A DNA stretch of 64,000 nt from Motacilla alba alba (taxonomy: Eukaryota > Chordata > Aves > Passeriformes > Motacillidae), in the NCBI RefSeq assembly GCF_015832195.1, contig NC_052034.1, positions 5,233,501 through 5,297,500 on the forward strand, written 5' to 3'. The position numbers and the translations under genes are program-made. A model generated the notes under the pieces. The model saw nothing but the letters and a program-made list of their open reading frames with translations, was not told the origin of the DNA and searched no databases. Shown piece after piece: positions 14,801-25,264 of the stretch (positions are counted from its first letter, which is position 1; each line of letters opens with the position of its first letter).

Positions 14801-17800
14801 AAAAAAAAATCTCAGTTCTACAGTTTGAATTTTACCAAAGTAATGATTAAAAACTATGGGAAAAACTGTTTTAGCACACCTTAGCTGTATCAGTGAAATA
14901 TCTGGCTTTGAATTTGCTACATTTAGCAAGGCAGCTTTCTGAAATGACTCCAGAATATTTGTTTGCACATGTTAGTGTTTTTAAAATCTTTAAAATGGAT
15001 TTTTAAAATCTGCCTTTTAGGAAGCCATTTTTTTGTGTCTGTAACTCTAATAAGACAAATCCATCACAAAACGGATGCTGGTCTGTTAACCAGGTTTTTT
15101 GAGTAGCAAAAATCAGGGCTAACAGAAGGATTTGAGGTATTTCCCAGGAACTGCAGAATTTGCCAGAATTATGTTACCAGTTCTCTCACTGGAGCACAGA
15201 CATCACGTGCAGCCTGACATCCCGCAGGGCTGTGGAAGGAAAAATAAGAATTGCCTTGATTCAAAGCTGGGCTGTGCCTCAGCTCCTGGTGTTTCCCTGG
15301 CTGCTCTCTCCTCCCAGCTGGGGATTCTCCCATCCACGAGCACAGCCTAGTGCTGAGGGCAGCAACCACAGCCTGAGCAGGGAATGGCACAGCCCCAGGC
15401 AGGCTACAAATCCTGCTCCCCAAAGCCCTGGCATAGGAAATAGGCTAAGCCTAATTAAGAGCATAAACATGCTGCTTAATTGCTTCCCCTTTGATTAGAG
15501 GTGGAGTCACGACAGGAATGTAAAGGGCAGGGAAGCAGCTTGGGGTGATGGGGTGTTGCTGACCCTTTAACCAGAGTGAATTGGCTGAGGACAGACCCCA
15601 ATTAACACAAATAAATTGAAGCAGCCACTGCAGAGAGCTGTTAGCAGCACAGACAGTGTCTGAGCAGCTCAGAGACACATTTTGGGGTGCCTTACCCAGA
15701 AAGGAAGCAGCAGCGAGAGTCTGGAGCTCATTACTCTTGGTGGGAGGAAAGGTCATTACAGGGATCACACAAGCAAGGTCCTGGCAGAGCAAACACTGCA
15801 GGTCTTTCCTCTCCAAGGGAAGGAAGCTCTCTGGCACACAGCTGGAATGAAATCCCTAAACCACCTCCATCCCACAGAATGGAAACCATCAAAGCCTTTT
15901 TATTTAACAAGAGGAGCAGTGTTGAAATGACCTTGGTTAGGAACCAAAGGGTAGCTCCAAATTGCCTTGGAGGCTTTAAGTGGTCTATCATAAAGTGCCC
16001 TAAGGAGTAATTGCACCCCGTGTGCTCTCTGTGGTTTAGGGTGAAGGGCTGCCAGGTGGGCCCTGACATTTCTGGCTTCAAGTGGCTGCATGGAAAAGAG
16101 CAGGAAAAAAGATCAGATTTACACAAAACAATTCTGGGTTTTATTCTGTAAAGCACGTGGCAGAGTTGGGAAGTTCTTTACCAGATAAAAGTTGTACAGG
16201 ATGCTCACAAAACAAATGTGAATTCTCACAGAGTAAATCTGTCACCTACTGTAGTTATGATATTTTATGAAAATCCCTTTGCTAGGATTTTCTTCTCCTG
16301 AGAAGCTGAGAGGGCCTCAGCTTCAAGTGTAAACAATTTGTTATCTGCTGCTGTGGGATGCAGCAGGTGCTTCCTCGGTTGGTCAGTGTGGGATGTTTCT
16401 GCTTGGTGGCCAATCCAGGAGGCAGCAGCTCTGGGACTCTCTGGGAGTCACAGAACTTTGTTATTCATTCCTTTCTATTCCTGTCTCACCTTCTGATGAA
16501 TCTATCTCTCTGTTCTTTGTAGTATAGTTATAGTGTGGTCTTTTTTAATGCAATATATATCATAATATAATAAACCAGCCTTCTGAAATGGAGTCAAGAT
16601 CTCTCCTTCCCTTCACCAAGTCCAAACTGCCCTGGAAACCACTGAGTACCCTGCTGCATAGAACGAGCTCCAGGAGGGTTAAACACTGGCTGACTGACCC
16701 GGCAAAGAAAGCACTCCCAGCACAATTCCAGGCCAGAACTGCCAAGGAGCAGCATCCCTTTGTGCAGCGCTGCTGCTGGATGTGCCTGTCTGTAGAGAGG
16801 GGGCACTGAAACTCTACCAAAGAGCTGCCAACCTGCTCTCCCTGCTCTGGACAGGCTGAAAAGCCGCCCTGCAGCACGGCAGAGCTCTCCCTGTGGCACA
16901 GCCAAATGAATGAAAAGCCTCCTTCCCAGAGGATGAACTCCTTGGGAGTCCTCCCAGCAGGGGATAAAAACACTCAGTGTCTGAAAAACTCTTCTGAAGT
17001 GAAGGAGGAGTCATTTAGAAACACTAAATATTGGTTTTTTTCTGCTTTAGAAGTCAGGAGTGATCAGAGCTGCCCAAACAAGTGGCCAGCTGATTCCACT
17101 TCTATTTACACCAGGCTTCAGTCCCACTCTGCAGAGCTCCAAGAGGATTGTGTGCCTCAAGAACAGGCACTCACAGAGGGGAAAAAAAGCCCTTGGAGTC
17201 TTGGAACTGCAAAGGAAATCTTTTCCTTTCCAGGCAGAACTTCCCAAAATAACAACTGGATGTTCAGCTTCACAGGAAACTGCTGGTTGACACAATATTG
17301 AAAGAACTGAAGTGTAGATCTCAGAGATCCTGGACAAACAGCACATGAAGATGGAAATACACACAAGTGAAGGAAAATATGTCTGGCTGAGCATTTAAAT
17401 AATGGCACAAAATACTTAAAATCCTTAATGAGATCATCACACTGCCCACAGGGATCAGTGTGTCAGCATTAATTGAGCTTGTACTCCTGTTCAAATGCAC
17501 AGCTCCACTTACTTGGTTAATTTATGGTCCTTCATTGCTACCAGGAACTCCCTGACAGTCTCAGGGCTCTGGTACCTGCAGGGTGTTTTTGAAATGTACT
17601 TCAGTGTCTGCAAGGGACAGAAGGAAAATATCTATTATTTAATACATATTTAATTACCAATTAATTCATTATTAATTATTCAATTAATACTTGTTTTACC
17701 AGTTGTGTATGGAACAAGTACTCTGAAAAGTCTTGAGAAAAACTGGAAAAATCAATTCAGGTTTGGAAATCAACTTTATCTGAGCTGCTCAAAGCACAAA

Positions 17801-20800
17801 ATTGCAAGCTGAAGAATACAGGAAAGGGCTGAGTTTTAACTCTGCTTGCTAAACAAAACCCCTCTTGTGTTTGTGAGACATTTGCTTGCTTTGCTCCTGG
17901 TCTGGATTTTGTCTTTGAAAGCACACAGGAAAGTTGAATTCATCCTAAACCCAAGTTTTCATGTGCCCAGTGCCAGCCCAGAAATCCCTCTTTAAGATCT
18001 CTAATCTCTCCTTGTTTTTATCCTTTAGCTGCATTTTTGGCAATTTAAAGATGATAGAAGCAGATTAAGTGGCTCGTTATGAAATCTACAAGGATATTTT
18101 GCCATTAAAAATTAATTGAGACAATTAAACTTTGATCAGCTTTTTCCATGTAACACCTACCAACCTTAACTGCGACAGCAAATGTTCCATTTATTTGCTT
18201 TATTTACAATAACAACATTGAGCAGGTGGACAATGGAATTACATTACACAAAGTAATCTGAACTGAGTAAAAAAACCAATAGGTTAATTAAAAACCCCAC
18301 AAAATTTCCAGTTTACAGCTGACTTTTCACTGGAAGTGTCTTAAAATCTTCCTAAATATTGAAATAAACTCCAAAATGAAGAGTTGGAAATAATTATAAT
18401 TTATTAATAATTTCTCTAAGCCCTGTCTGATCTTTCCAGATAAAATGAAGCTGTTATTCACCACCAGTGATTGAAATGAAATTATTATATTGTCATGTAT
18501 TGTAATTATTTCACAGGAGTAATTTCTCTTCCAGGTTCATATTTTTTTGGCAATTTCAAATCAGTGAGAAAGCCAAAAATACAGAAAAACAAAGCTCCTT
18601 TTATGGAGCTGCTTCAGTGCCAATGGATCCAAGTCTGCAGGGAGCTTGTGAAGAAATCCAAAGACAATCCTATAAAATCAAATTCTGCTTTTCTTTCAGT
18701 CAAACACAGAAAATCCACCCAGAATTGACACCAGCTACACTCCCAAGCACCCTATAGGTATTTAACATAAAGAATAACAAAGCAATTCAAGATTTCAGGC
18801 GCATCCTGATCGAATTTACTTACAGGACCTTCCTCAGCTGTTTCCCAGAGGTGCAGGAAGAGACTGTCAGTCTCCATGAAGATTTAATTCCCATTTTTGG
18901 TAAGCCCCTATTTTGTTGAATGCAAGGCTTAGGAATTACAACCTCTGTACCTTTTTCAAACAAAGCCAGAACTGAAACAAAACCAAAGCCTAGGCCAGAT
19001 CTTATCCACATGAGTCGTTGCAGGGCTCAACAGAATTACTCATGCAAGCAAAGGCAAAGTGCTTTCAGCTGCCTGTCAGCCCTGGTGCTGCTCATGCAAC
19101 TCTCCACACACACACACTGGCTCCCACTGCAAGGCTCTGGGAAGTTGCTGATTTATTTTCAATGTTAGTGTTTGTGTTAGAAGATTTTACAATTCCTTCC
19201 CAGCAAGGGATGAAATGTTTATTCCCCACCTGGCATCCAAGTGATGTTTTCTGTATGTGGGGTTTGGCTTTTCTTTGGATGAAAAACCAATTCAGGTTAT
19301 CTGTTTTGGCTGGGAATTATTGATTTAGTTCTGTTAATTGTAATCTGTGTAATCATGTAATCTGCGCCTCAGCTTTGAAATCATCATCTTCATTATCACA
19401 TTAAGTGATATCACAAATTCATCACACAAGAGCAAGCTCTGCCCTGTGTCTTAAAAGGATGGAATTTTTAGAATTAAAAAAAAAAATCCTAACAAACCTA
19501 AACAGTTGAAAACCAGGGGGTTTGAAATGCTGAAATTCTTTTATAGAGTTTAAGAACAGCAGCTGCCTAACTCTGCCCTGACAGCACAGTTACCCCACAA
19601 CCACAGAGAAGCGGCAGATAAAACATTTTACTGTGGTTGGAAACAGGGGAAATTTGATACCAAACTACCAACACTCAACCCTAAGGATGTGAATTACTGC
19701 AGCTTGAGCTGACTGGCAAACGGGCTTTCCCAGTGCTGCTCACCTCATACATGATTGTGTTCAGGTTCTGCTGCCCAGAGCTCTGCTTGCTTTTGCCGCT
19801 CTCCTTACGCTGCTGCTTGAGGTCAGTGAGTAACTGGTACACCTAAGGATAAAAAACAAACTGGTTTAGAGCATCTGAGAGCATTTTACCTACAAACATT
19901 CCAGCAGGAAATCATAAATGAACAGGAAATTCCTATCAGACAAACAACAAAAAAAAGTCTGGCTGTTCTGGGGGCTGGACCAACAACTGGAATGAGAAAT
20001 GTTTTGGGCCCAGAGTGATGAATGAGGATGTAAATTGTTTTTGAAAAGCTGTGACTATTTTAAACAGATGAATGGAATTTTTTCAGATGTTTTGCTTCAG
20101 GCTTTGCAGTATATCCAGAGTATACCCAGAGCAAAGCGACAGAGAACTTCTCACTGCTCATCCCCTCCTTTTTACCTGGCTTCTCTCAAGATCCAGCCCA
20201 GGGAATTACAAACTGACAGGTGAAACCAGACATTTCCAGACAGTGAGAAATATGAACGATATCAGCTCCAAAGCCTCCATTACTGCACACCTCCATGGAA
20301 AAGGAACACCTGTCAATGCTGGAATCAAACTCAGGCTGTCAACTTTGACAACACAAAAGGACAACCAGCTCACAGAAGTGCAGGGATGGAACTGTGTGCA
20401 CAAAGCATCCCCTGTGTGGTTGTGATATTTTGTGAAAATCCCTTTGCTAGGATTTTCTTCTCCTGAGAAGCTGAAGGGCCTCAGCTTCAAGTGTAAACAA
20501 TTTGTTATCTGCTGCTGTGGGATGCAGCAGGTGCTTCCTCGATTGGTCAGTGTGGGATGTTTCTGCTTGGTGGCCAATCGAGGAGGCAGCAGCTCTCGGA
20601 CTCTCTGGGAGTCACAGAACTTTGTTGTTCATTCCTTTCTATTCCTGTCTCGCCTTCTGATGATTCTTTTCTCTCTGTTCTTTTTAGTATAGTTACAGTG
20701 TGGTTTTTTTAATGTAATATATATCATAATATAATAAACCAGCCTTCTGAATTGGAGTCAAGATCTCCCCTTCACCAATTCCTGGCTGCCCTGAAGACCA

Positions 20801-23800
20801 CTGCATTACCCTGGATTTACAGAACATTGGCTCTGCAGTGGAGCTGCCACTGGGAAGAGGAGCAAATGGAAAGGGATCAGTAATTGGAGTGAATCAGTAC
20901 TTTAAAAATCATATTTGCTGTTTTTTTCACATAATTTCAACAGCCAGGCACTGAACAGCAGTTTGGGTGACAGGGTATCCTCTATTTCCCAGAGGAAACT
21001 CAGCAGAGTTCTCCCAGATGCCTCATTAACACTCCCCAGGTGCCTGCCCTGCTGTTTGCAGACAGATGCAGCCCAGGATAAAACACTTCTAGATTAATTT
21101 CAGGATAGAATCAAACAGCTGCAATAAAAAGCAGCTTCAGCGATACAGTAACACAGAAAAAACCACTTGGGTTATTAAAACTGTTCCAAAAATTAAATTA
21201 ATCAGCAAAGCAAAATATTTCCATCACCTGGCTTAAATTAAACATTTCTTTCTACCCCTCTTAAAACGAGAGAGAAAAATACCAACTTCAGAATAGTCTC
21301 AAGACCAAACAAACAATACTACAGTACCCACTACTAGCAAAACCATTTCCAAATCTTCTTTAAAAGGTTTTTTTTTTTCTTGAAAGCAAACCAAATGCAA
21401 GGAAGAGTAAATCCCCTGCAGGTTGTGCTGATTGCCACTGCCAGGTTTCAGCTTCCAAAGATTACACAAGGGACTGGTGACAGCTTGGGATTGCTGCTTG
21501 AAAAGCAGAATGAAGACAAACTCACCTCAAAGTTACTCAGCAACGCAGCATTTGCATCTTTTCTAAAAGGAAAAATGAAAACAGTTAATTATGTTCCAAA
21601 TGGAACGGTTTGAAGCTTTTCTTTGCACACTCACAGACACTAAAAGAACTTAAAGTAAAAAAAAAAAAAAAAGCCCCAAGACATGTTATTATGGTGATTC
21701 TACAGTTGCCATCTCTGGAAAATATTCACCATGCTGTCAGTGAAATTGTGACATAAATATTGAGAATATTTTGCACAGTTTGCCCCATAAATCGTAACAC
21801 ACTTGTACAACACACTCAGTCACCCTATTTGACTCACTCATCCAATTTCACACATTCAAACCAAATTGCTTTGCTTCTTCCTTAGGAAAAAAATACCTCA
21901 GATTTTATTAAAATAAAAACTGATGGGAAAAAGAATTCTGATTACAAGCACTGTTATCAGCCAAGAGCACCCTGAGTGCTTCGGTACCATGGACACGTGT
22001 GTGTGTGTATAGACAAAAACAGAGCTTTAATTTTTATGTGTTGTACTGAGTGAAAAAAAACCAATTTATTGCATTTCCTCTTTATTTATTTTCCCCATCT
22101 TGATGTGCCTGTTCCTATATTAGAAGGGCAAGGCTGAGTTTCCCATTTTCCACTTCCTCAGTCCCCATGAAACAAGAATCCTTATCCAAGGCTGGCAGAG
22201 CCAAGCGCATGGTGCCTTTATTCCTCCTGGATATTGCACATTTATACATTTAAAGTACAAAAAGGGAGAAAACCTGCCCCAGAACATCCTCTGTTCCCTG
22301 AACAACGCATTCTGCTGAGCACTCAGCAGCCGCAACAACAGCAAGTTTCCATACAAAAGGAAAAAAAGGCCTTTCTCAGGTCTGCGCAGCAGCTTAGGAA
22401 AAAGCAAAAAAAAAAAAACCAACAAAAAAAGGTACAATGTGTTGTTAAGCACCGAAAACGGCCTGAATAGAACTGTCACGTTCATCACTTTCAAATGGTA
22501 AATGCATCCACAAACTTCCACAGGTTCTAGCATTGTTTTTAAATGAAAAGGACCTTCTAAAATACGCTGAGATGAACTTCAACTTCCATTTCGCTGACCC
22601 GAGTGAAACTTCAGCAAGTGGGCTCAGGCACGCATTAGTTTTTCATTCATGTTTTACAAACCACATATAGCTTTTGTTGGGAGGTAAATGCAAGTCTTCA
22701 GAATGTTTGCATTCAGCAGGGCCCTACAGAAATCCCCGCGGATCAAAGACATTCTATAGGGAGAATTACGTATGGAATTCTTCGGCTGAAAGAGGATGAA
22801 GCAAACGCACGGCCACGCAAATGAGGCTGCGGAATCAAGGGTTAAAAATGAAATTATTTAAGACAACCGCTTTCCTTTTTCATTCCAATCCGCTTTGCCA
22901 TTCAGAAAAAGACTTTTTTTTTCACTTCTGCCAACGAGTCGGTCTCAAATCTTCAACAGCTCTGAAATACCAGAATTACAAACTGATCAACTTTTGCAAT
23001 AGAAATAAAATTTCCTTCGGTCCTGACTCACAGCTACCAATTTTACAGTCAGGAAACAAGGAATTCTGAGTAATGGATTCTAATGTGTGTTTTTAAGCAG
23101 TCAGCTCAACACTTCACTTGTTTTTTATGTGATTAAGACTTAAGCAGAAAGGTAAAAATTCTCATGGTAACACCAAAAATATAAACACTTTCTACAGTCT
23201 TTAAATAGCTCATATTTGCCCAAATTTTAGTGTAAACCAAAATACTCTTGAGTAGGGCTGCATATATCAAAAAATATCTTAGTACAGGGCATCACACCTT
23301 TACAAATATCACTGACGCCTCATATTTTTAAGTCTGCTGCCTCACGTGTTGTGTATTTAAACTACACAGTTTTCTGAGAGTTCTTTTCTCTAATAACAGA
23401 TAATGCTGGTAAGAAATACAGAATAATTCTGGTAAGACAAATCCATAGTAAGAACTTGGAGAGTTGCAAAGCTTCCCTTCCAAATCAAGCAGAAGGCAAA
23501 AGAAGAATAATGAAAATTCAGTGGATGCGTAAGAAGCATCACAGATTTTTTTAATTAATGCTATCAAAAGCATTTTTCTCAGTGTACAACAGCCAGAAGA
23601 ACTCGTTTCTCTGCGGGCTGCAGTATTAAGACTGCCATACAAACCTGTACTTCAGCAAATGTTTAATATTTTTTACCAACTTCTGATTTTCATGTTCATA
23701 GTAGAGAAGATTTAATGATAATAAAGCATCCCTGGAGTACAGGGCTGCAGGAGCTCAGTGACTTTAGGGGACACATTCCATGAGTGCCCCCACCCATTAG

Positions 23801-24973
23801 AGAAATTAAAATTAAAAGAAAACTAGAAATTTAACCAGCCCCACAGAACTCGTGAGATTTTAAGCTTCAAAACAGATCAAATCCTATTGTTTTGTGCCCA
23901 AAACACACGGTAAGAAGGCCTGAAAGAGCCACCAGCCAAATTCTGACTCTCTTACTGTGTTTGCAACCGCTGCTATGAACCTCCCAGGTTTTTTCCTTCT
24001 CCAGTCTTTCCAGCTCCTACACAACCTCACGGGAATAATGAGAAATCCCCATTTTGCCTCTCGCAGGGCAGAGGGAGCAGGAGGGACAGGAGGCGACAAG
24101 AGCGGGATTCAGGCTGAGCCACGCTGCCTTCAGCCCCAACAGCTTGTGCAGCAGGAGTCTGAATAAAATAAACCCCTCCAACATCGAGCAGAACGCCTGA
24201 ACTCACTGCTGGGGGCAATAAACCCCTCATGGATCCACTGTACCCTCACACCCCTCACAGATCCATTGCACCCTCACACCCTCACGGATTCATTGCACCC
24301 TCACCCCCTCACAGACTGATTGTACCCCCACGGATCCATTGCACCCTCACACCCTCATGGATTCATTGCACCGTCAAACCCCTCACGGATTTATAGTACC
24401 CTCACACCCCTCAAGAATTTATTGTACCCTCACACCCCTCACGGATTCATTGCACCCTCACACCCTCACGGATCCATTTACCCTCACACTCCTCACGGAT
24501 GCATTGCACCCTCACACTCCTCACGGATTCATTGCACCCTCACACTCCTCACGGATTCATTGCACCCTCACACTCCTCACGGATTCATTGCACCCTCACA
24601 CTCCTCACGGATCCATTTACCCTCACACTCCTCACGGATTCATTGCACCCTCACACCCTCACGGATTCATTGCACCCTCAAACCCCTCACGGATTCATTG
24701 CACCCTCACGGATTCATTTACCCTCACACTCCTCACGGATTCACTGCACTAGCACACCCCTCATGCACAGGCCGACATGGATGTACCTCCCCACACCCCA
24801 CATACAGATGTACCCTCACGCACCCCACGCCCGTAGAATTGCACCCACACGGAGACTTTCCCCACACAAACCCCGCTGAGATGCCCTGCAGCCCCGCTGT
24901 GGCCACGGCAGGGCGGCTCCGAGGGCCGGCCGTGCCCTGTGCTCTCCCCTCAGGCCCTTCCTTACACCTCCAT
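2890..24973 (-). CDS. CRCP: CRCP, RNA polymerase III subunit RPC9 / CGRP receptor component
   Basis: Coding exons, in transcription order: 24973-24966, 21562-21526, 19842-19744, 17607-17513, 10042-9985, 3033-2890. All have AG/GT borders and compatible phases, giving 146 aa; the human protein has 148. The start codon exon encodes only ME plus two bases of V, then KDANAALLSN follows. Later recognisable blocks are YQLLTDLKQQRKESGK, SSGQQNLNTI, AEKLQLLNHRPVSAVEIQL and EESEERLTEEQIESLL, all close to mammalian CRCP. In the family this small HRDC-like protein pairs with RPC8 in the Pol III stalk, and it was also described as a CGRP-receptor accessory protein. The C-terminal tail after TSILPGDPEE is acidic and poorly conserved, as in mammals. 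Introns are large (3.4, 1.7, 2.1, 7.5 and 7.0 kb) and hold the repeats listed separately. I assigned exon borders by hand; the protein match is strong. Confidence 0.94.
4326..4623 (+). mobile_element. Solo LTR of family B, copy 1
   Basis: About 300 bp beginning TG and ending CA, with a TATA-like CTATAAATG near 4530 and an AATAAA near 4550 in the same direction, as expected of a retroviral LTR. The hexamer ACACCT occurs at 4320-4325 and 4621-4626, compatible with a target-site duplication that overlaps the LTR end. The same family is found in reverse orientation at 50144-50439. It lies in CRCP intron 5, antisense to that gene. No internal retroviral coding sequence is present. I infer an avian endogenous retrovirus LTR and cannot name the subfamily. 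Confidence 0.7.
6335..6738. repeat. Minisatellite, about 19 units of 20-22 bp
   Basis: Each unit resembles TTGGGGTATTTCTGACCAAG with small changes (CTGGGG or TTTGGGG start; ACCAAG, ACCCAAG or ACTCAAG end). I count 19 occurrences of the TTCTGAC core. It lies in CRCP intron 5. The minus strand stays open through the array and would give a spurious repetitive peptide. Confidence 0.93.
8036..8188. repeat. Duplicated intronic segment, copy 1
   Basis: About 153 bp starting CTCCAAGGTAGAAATACATT and ending at CATCCCTGACTTTTTATT, repeated in the same orientation at 10528-10696 with few substitutions and a small insertion. It lies in CRCP intron 5, and copy 2 lies in intron 4. The identity of the sequence is unknown; it could be two copies of an interspersed repeat or a local duplication. 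Confidence 0.75.
10528..10696. repeat. Duplicated intronic segment, copy 2
   Basis: Direct-orientation copy of 8036-8188, carrying about 18 extra bases before the GAGCTGAACATCCC part. It lies on the other side of CRCP exon 5 (9985-10042) from copy 1, so the pair flanks that exon. Confidence 0.75.
10707..10830. repeat. Tandem repeat, four 31-bp units
   Basis: Four consecutive units of exactly 31 bp, each beginning TTTAAAGC or TTTAGAGC and ending GAAGGG, AAAGGG or GGAGGG. It lies in CRCP intron 4, directly after the duplicated segment ending at 10696. Confidence 0.92.
12703..12858. repeat. Tandem repeat, four 39-bp units
   Basis: Four units of exactly 39 bp, each beginning CTGATCCCAAA and ending CCAGGCTCTGGGT or a close variant. 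It lies in CRCP intron 4. Confidence 0.93.
16258..16652 (+). mobile_element. LTR-type element of family A, copy 1
   Basis: A segment of about 390 bp shared with 20423-20813 and, more diverged, with 50440-50812. It starts TGATATTTTATGAAAATCCC. An AATAAA lies near its end in ATATAATAAACCAGCC, followed by GGAGTCAAGATCTC. The TG start and single poly(A) signal suggest a solo LTR of an avian endogenous retrovirus. The 3' boundary is approximate and I found no clear target-site duplication. It lies in CRCP intron 4, antisense to CRCP. Confidence 0.7.
20423..20813 (+). mobile_element. LTR-type element of family A, copy 2
   Basis: Closest relative of the copy at 16258; most of the roughly 390 bp aligns with scattered substitutions and small indels. 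It has the same orientation and lies in CRCP intron 2. The end is placed where similarity to copy 1 fades. Confidence 0.7.
24229..24760. repeat. Minisatellite inside CRCP intron 1
   Basis: About twenty units of 22-28 bp built on CCTCACGGATTCATTGCACC, with TTTACC and CACACTCC variants. It starts about 200 bp inside CRCP intron 1, just downstream of the first exon. A long plus-strand open frame crosses it, CRCP exon 1 and the tRNA, and is not a gene. Confidence 0.93.
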
Positions 24974-25110
24974 CTTGTCCTTCCCGGCGCGGCCTCCCCG
25001 AGGATCCTCCCGCTACGCCCGGGCAGCCGCAGCCCGGCGGGGCACGGCGGGGGAGCAGCGGGCCGAGACCCCGTGGAGCTGAAGGAGGATTTGGCGGCCG
25101 CGACGGAAGC
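24880..25110 (-). promoter_or_regulatory. CRCP: CRCP promoter and 5' UTR, GC-rich
   Basis: A CpG-rich block around the CRCP start codon at 24971-24973, in sharp contrast to the AT-rich introns. There is no obvious TATA box, so a CpG-island promoter with transcription starting between about 24980 and 25100 on the minus strand is likely. The exact start is not visible. Confidence 0.6.
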
Positions 25111-25136
25111 GGAAAAGGAAGGAGAAATAAGGAACT

Positions 25137-25138
<2 letters not shown>

Positions 25139-25171
<33 letters not shown>
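25139..25171. terminator. Oligo(A) tract; oligo(T) behind the tRNA on the minus strand
   Basis: An uninterrupted run of more than 30 A on the plus strand reads as oligo(T) just downstream of the tRNA on the minus strand. A shorter T4 lies nearer the tRNA, at about 25183-25186. Pol III terminates at runs of four or more T, so either could serve and the long run is a back-up. Confidence 0.65.
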
Positions 25172-25177
<6 letters not shown>

Positions 25178-25193
25178 GGAGGAAAAGCTCAGC

Positions 25194-25264
25194 TGCATTG
25201 GCCGGGAATCGAACCCGGGCCTCCCGCGTGGCAGGCGAGAATTCTACCACTGAACCACCAATGC
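25194..25264 (-). tRNA. tRNA-Gly (GCC)
   Basis: On the minus strand the 71-nt gene begins GCATTGGTGGTTCAGTGG and ends CCGGCCAATGC plus discriminator A. The 7-bp acceptor stem is perfect. The anticodon loop carries GCC. The B box GGTTCGATTCC in the T arm and the A box TGGTTCAGTGG are intact. By eye it matches the standard vertebrate tRNA-Gly-GCC, with no intron and no genomic CCA. It is transcribed in the same direction as CRCP and lies upstream of it. Confidence 0.97.

Noticed and set aside
16258..20813. The two family A copies as the two LTRs of one provirus
   Set aside because: The interval contains CRCP exons 3 and 4 and no retroviral coding sequence.
24229..24760. CRISPR-like array (also considered for 6335, 12703 and 26600)
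   Set aside because: Units follow each other without unique spacers in a vertebrate genome; these are minisatellites.
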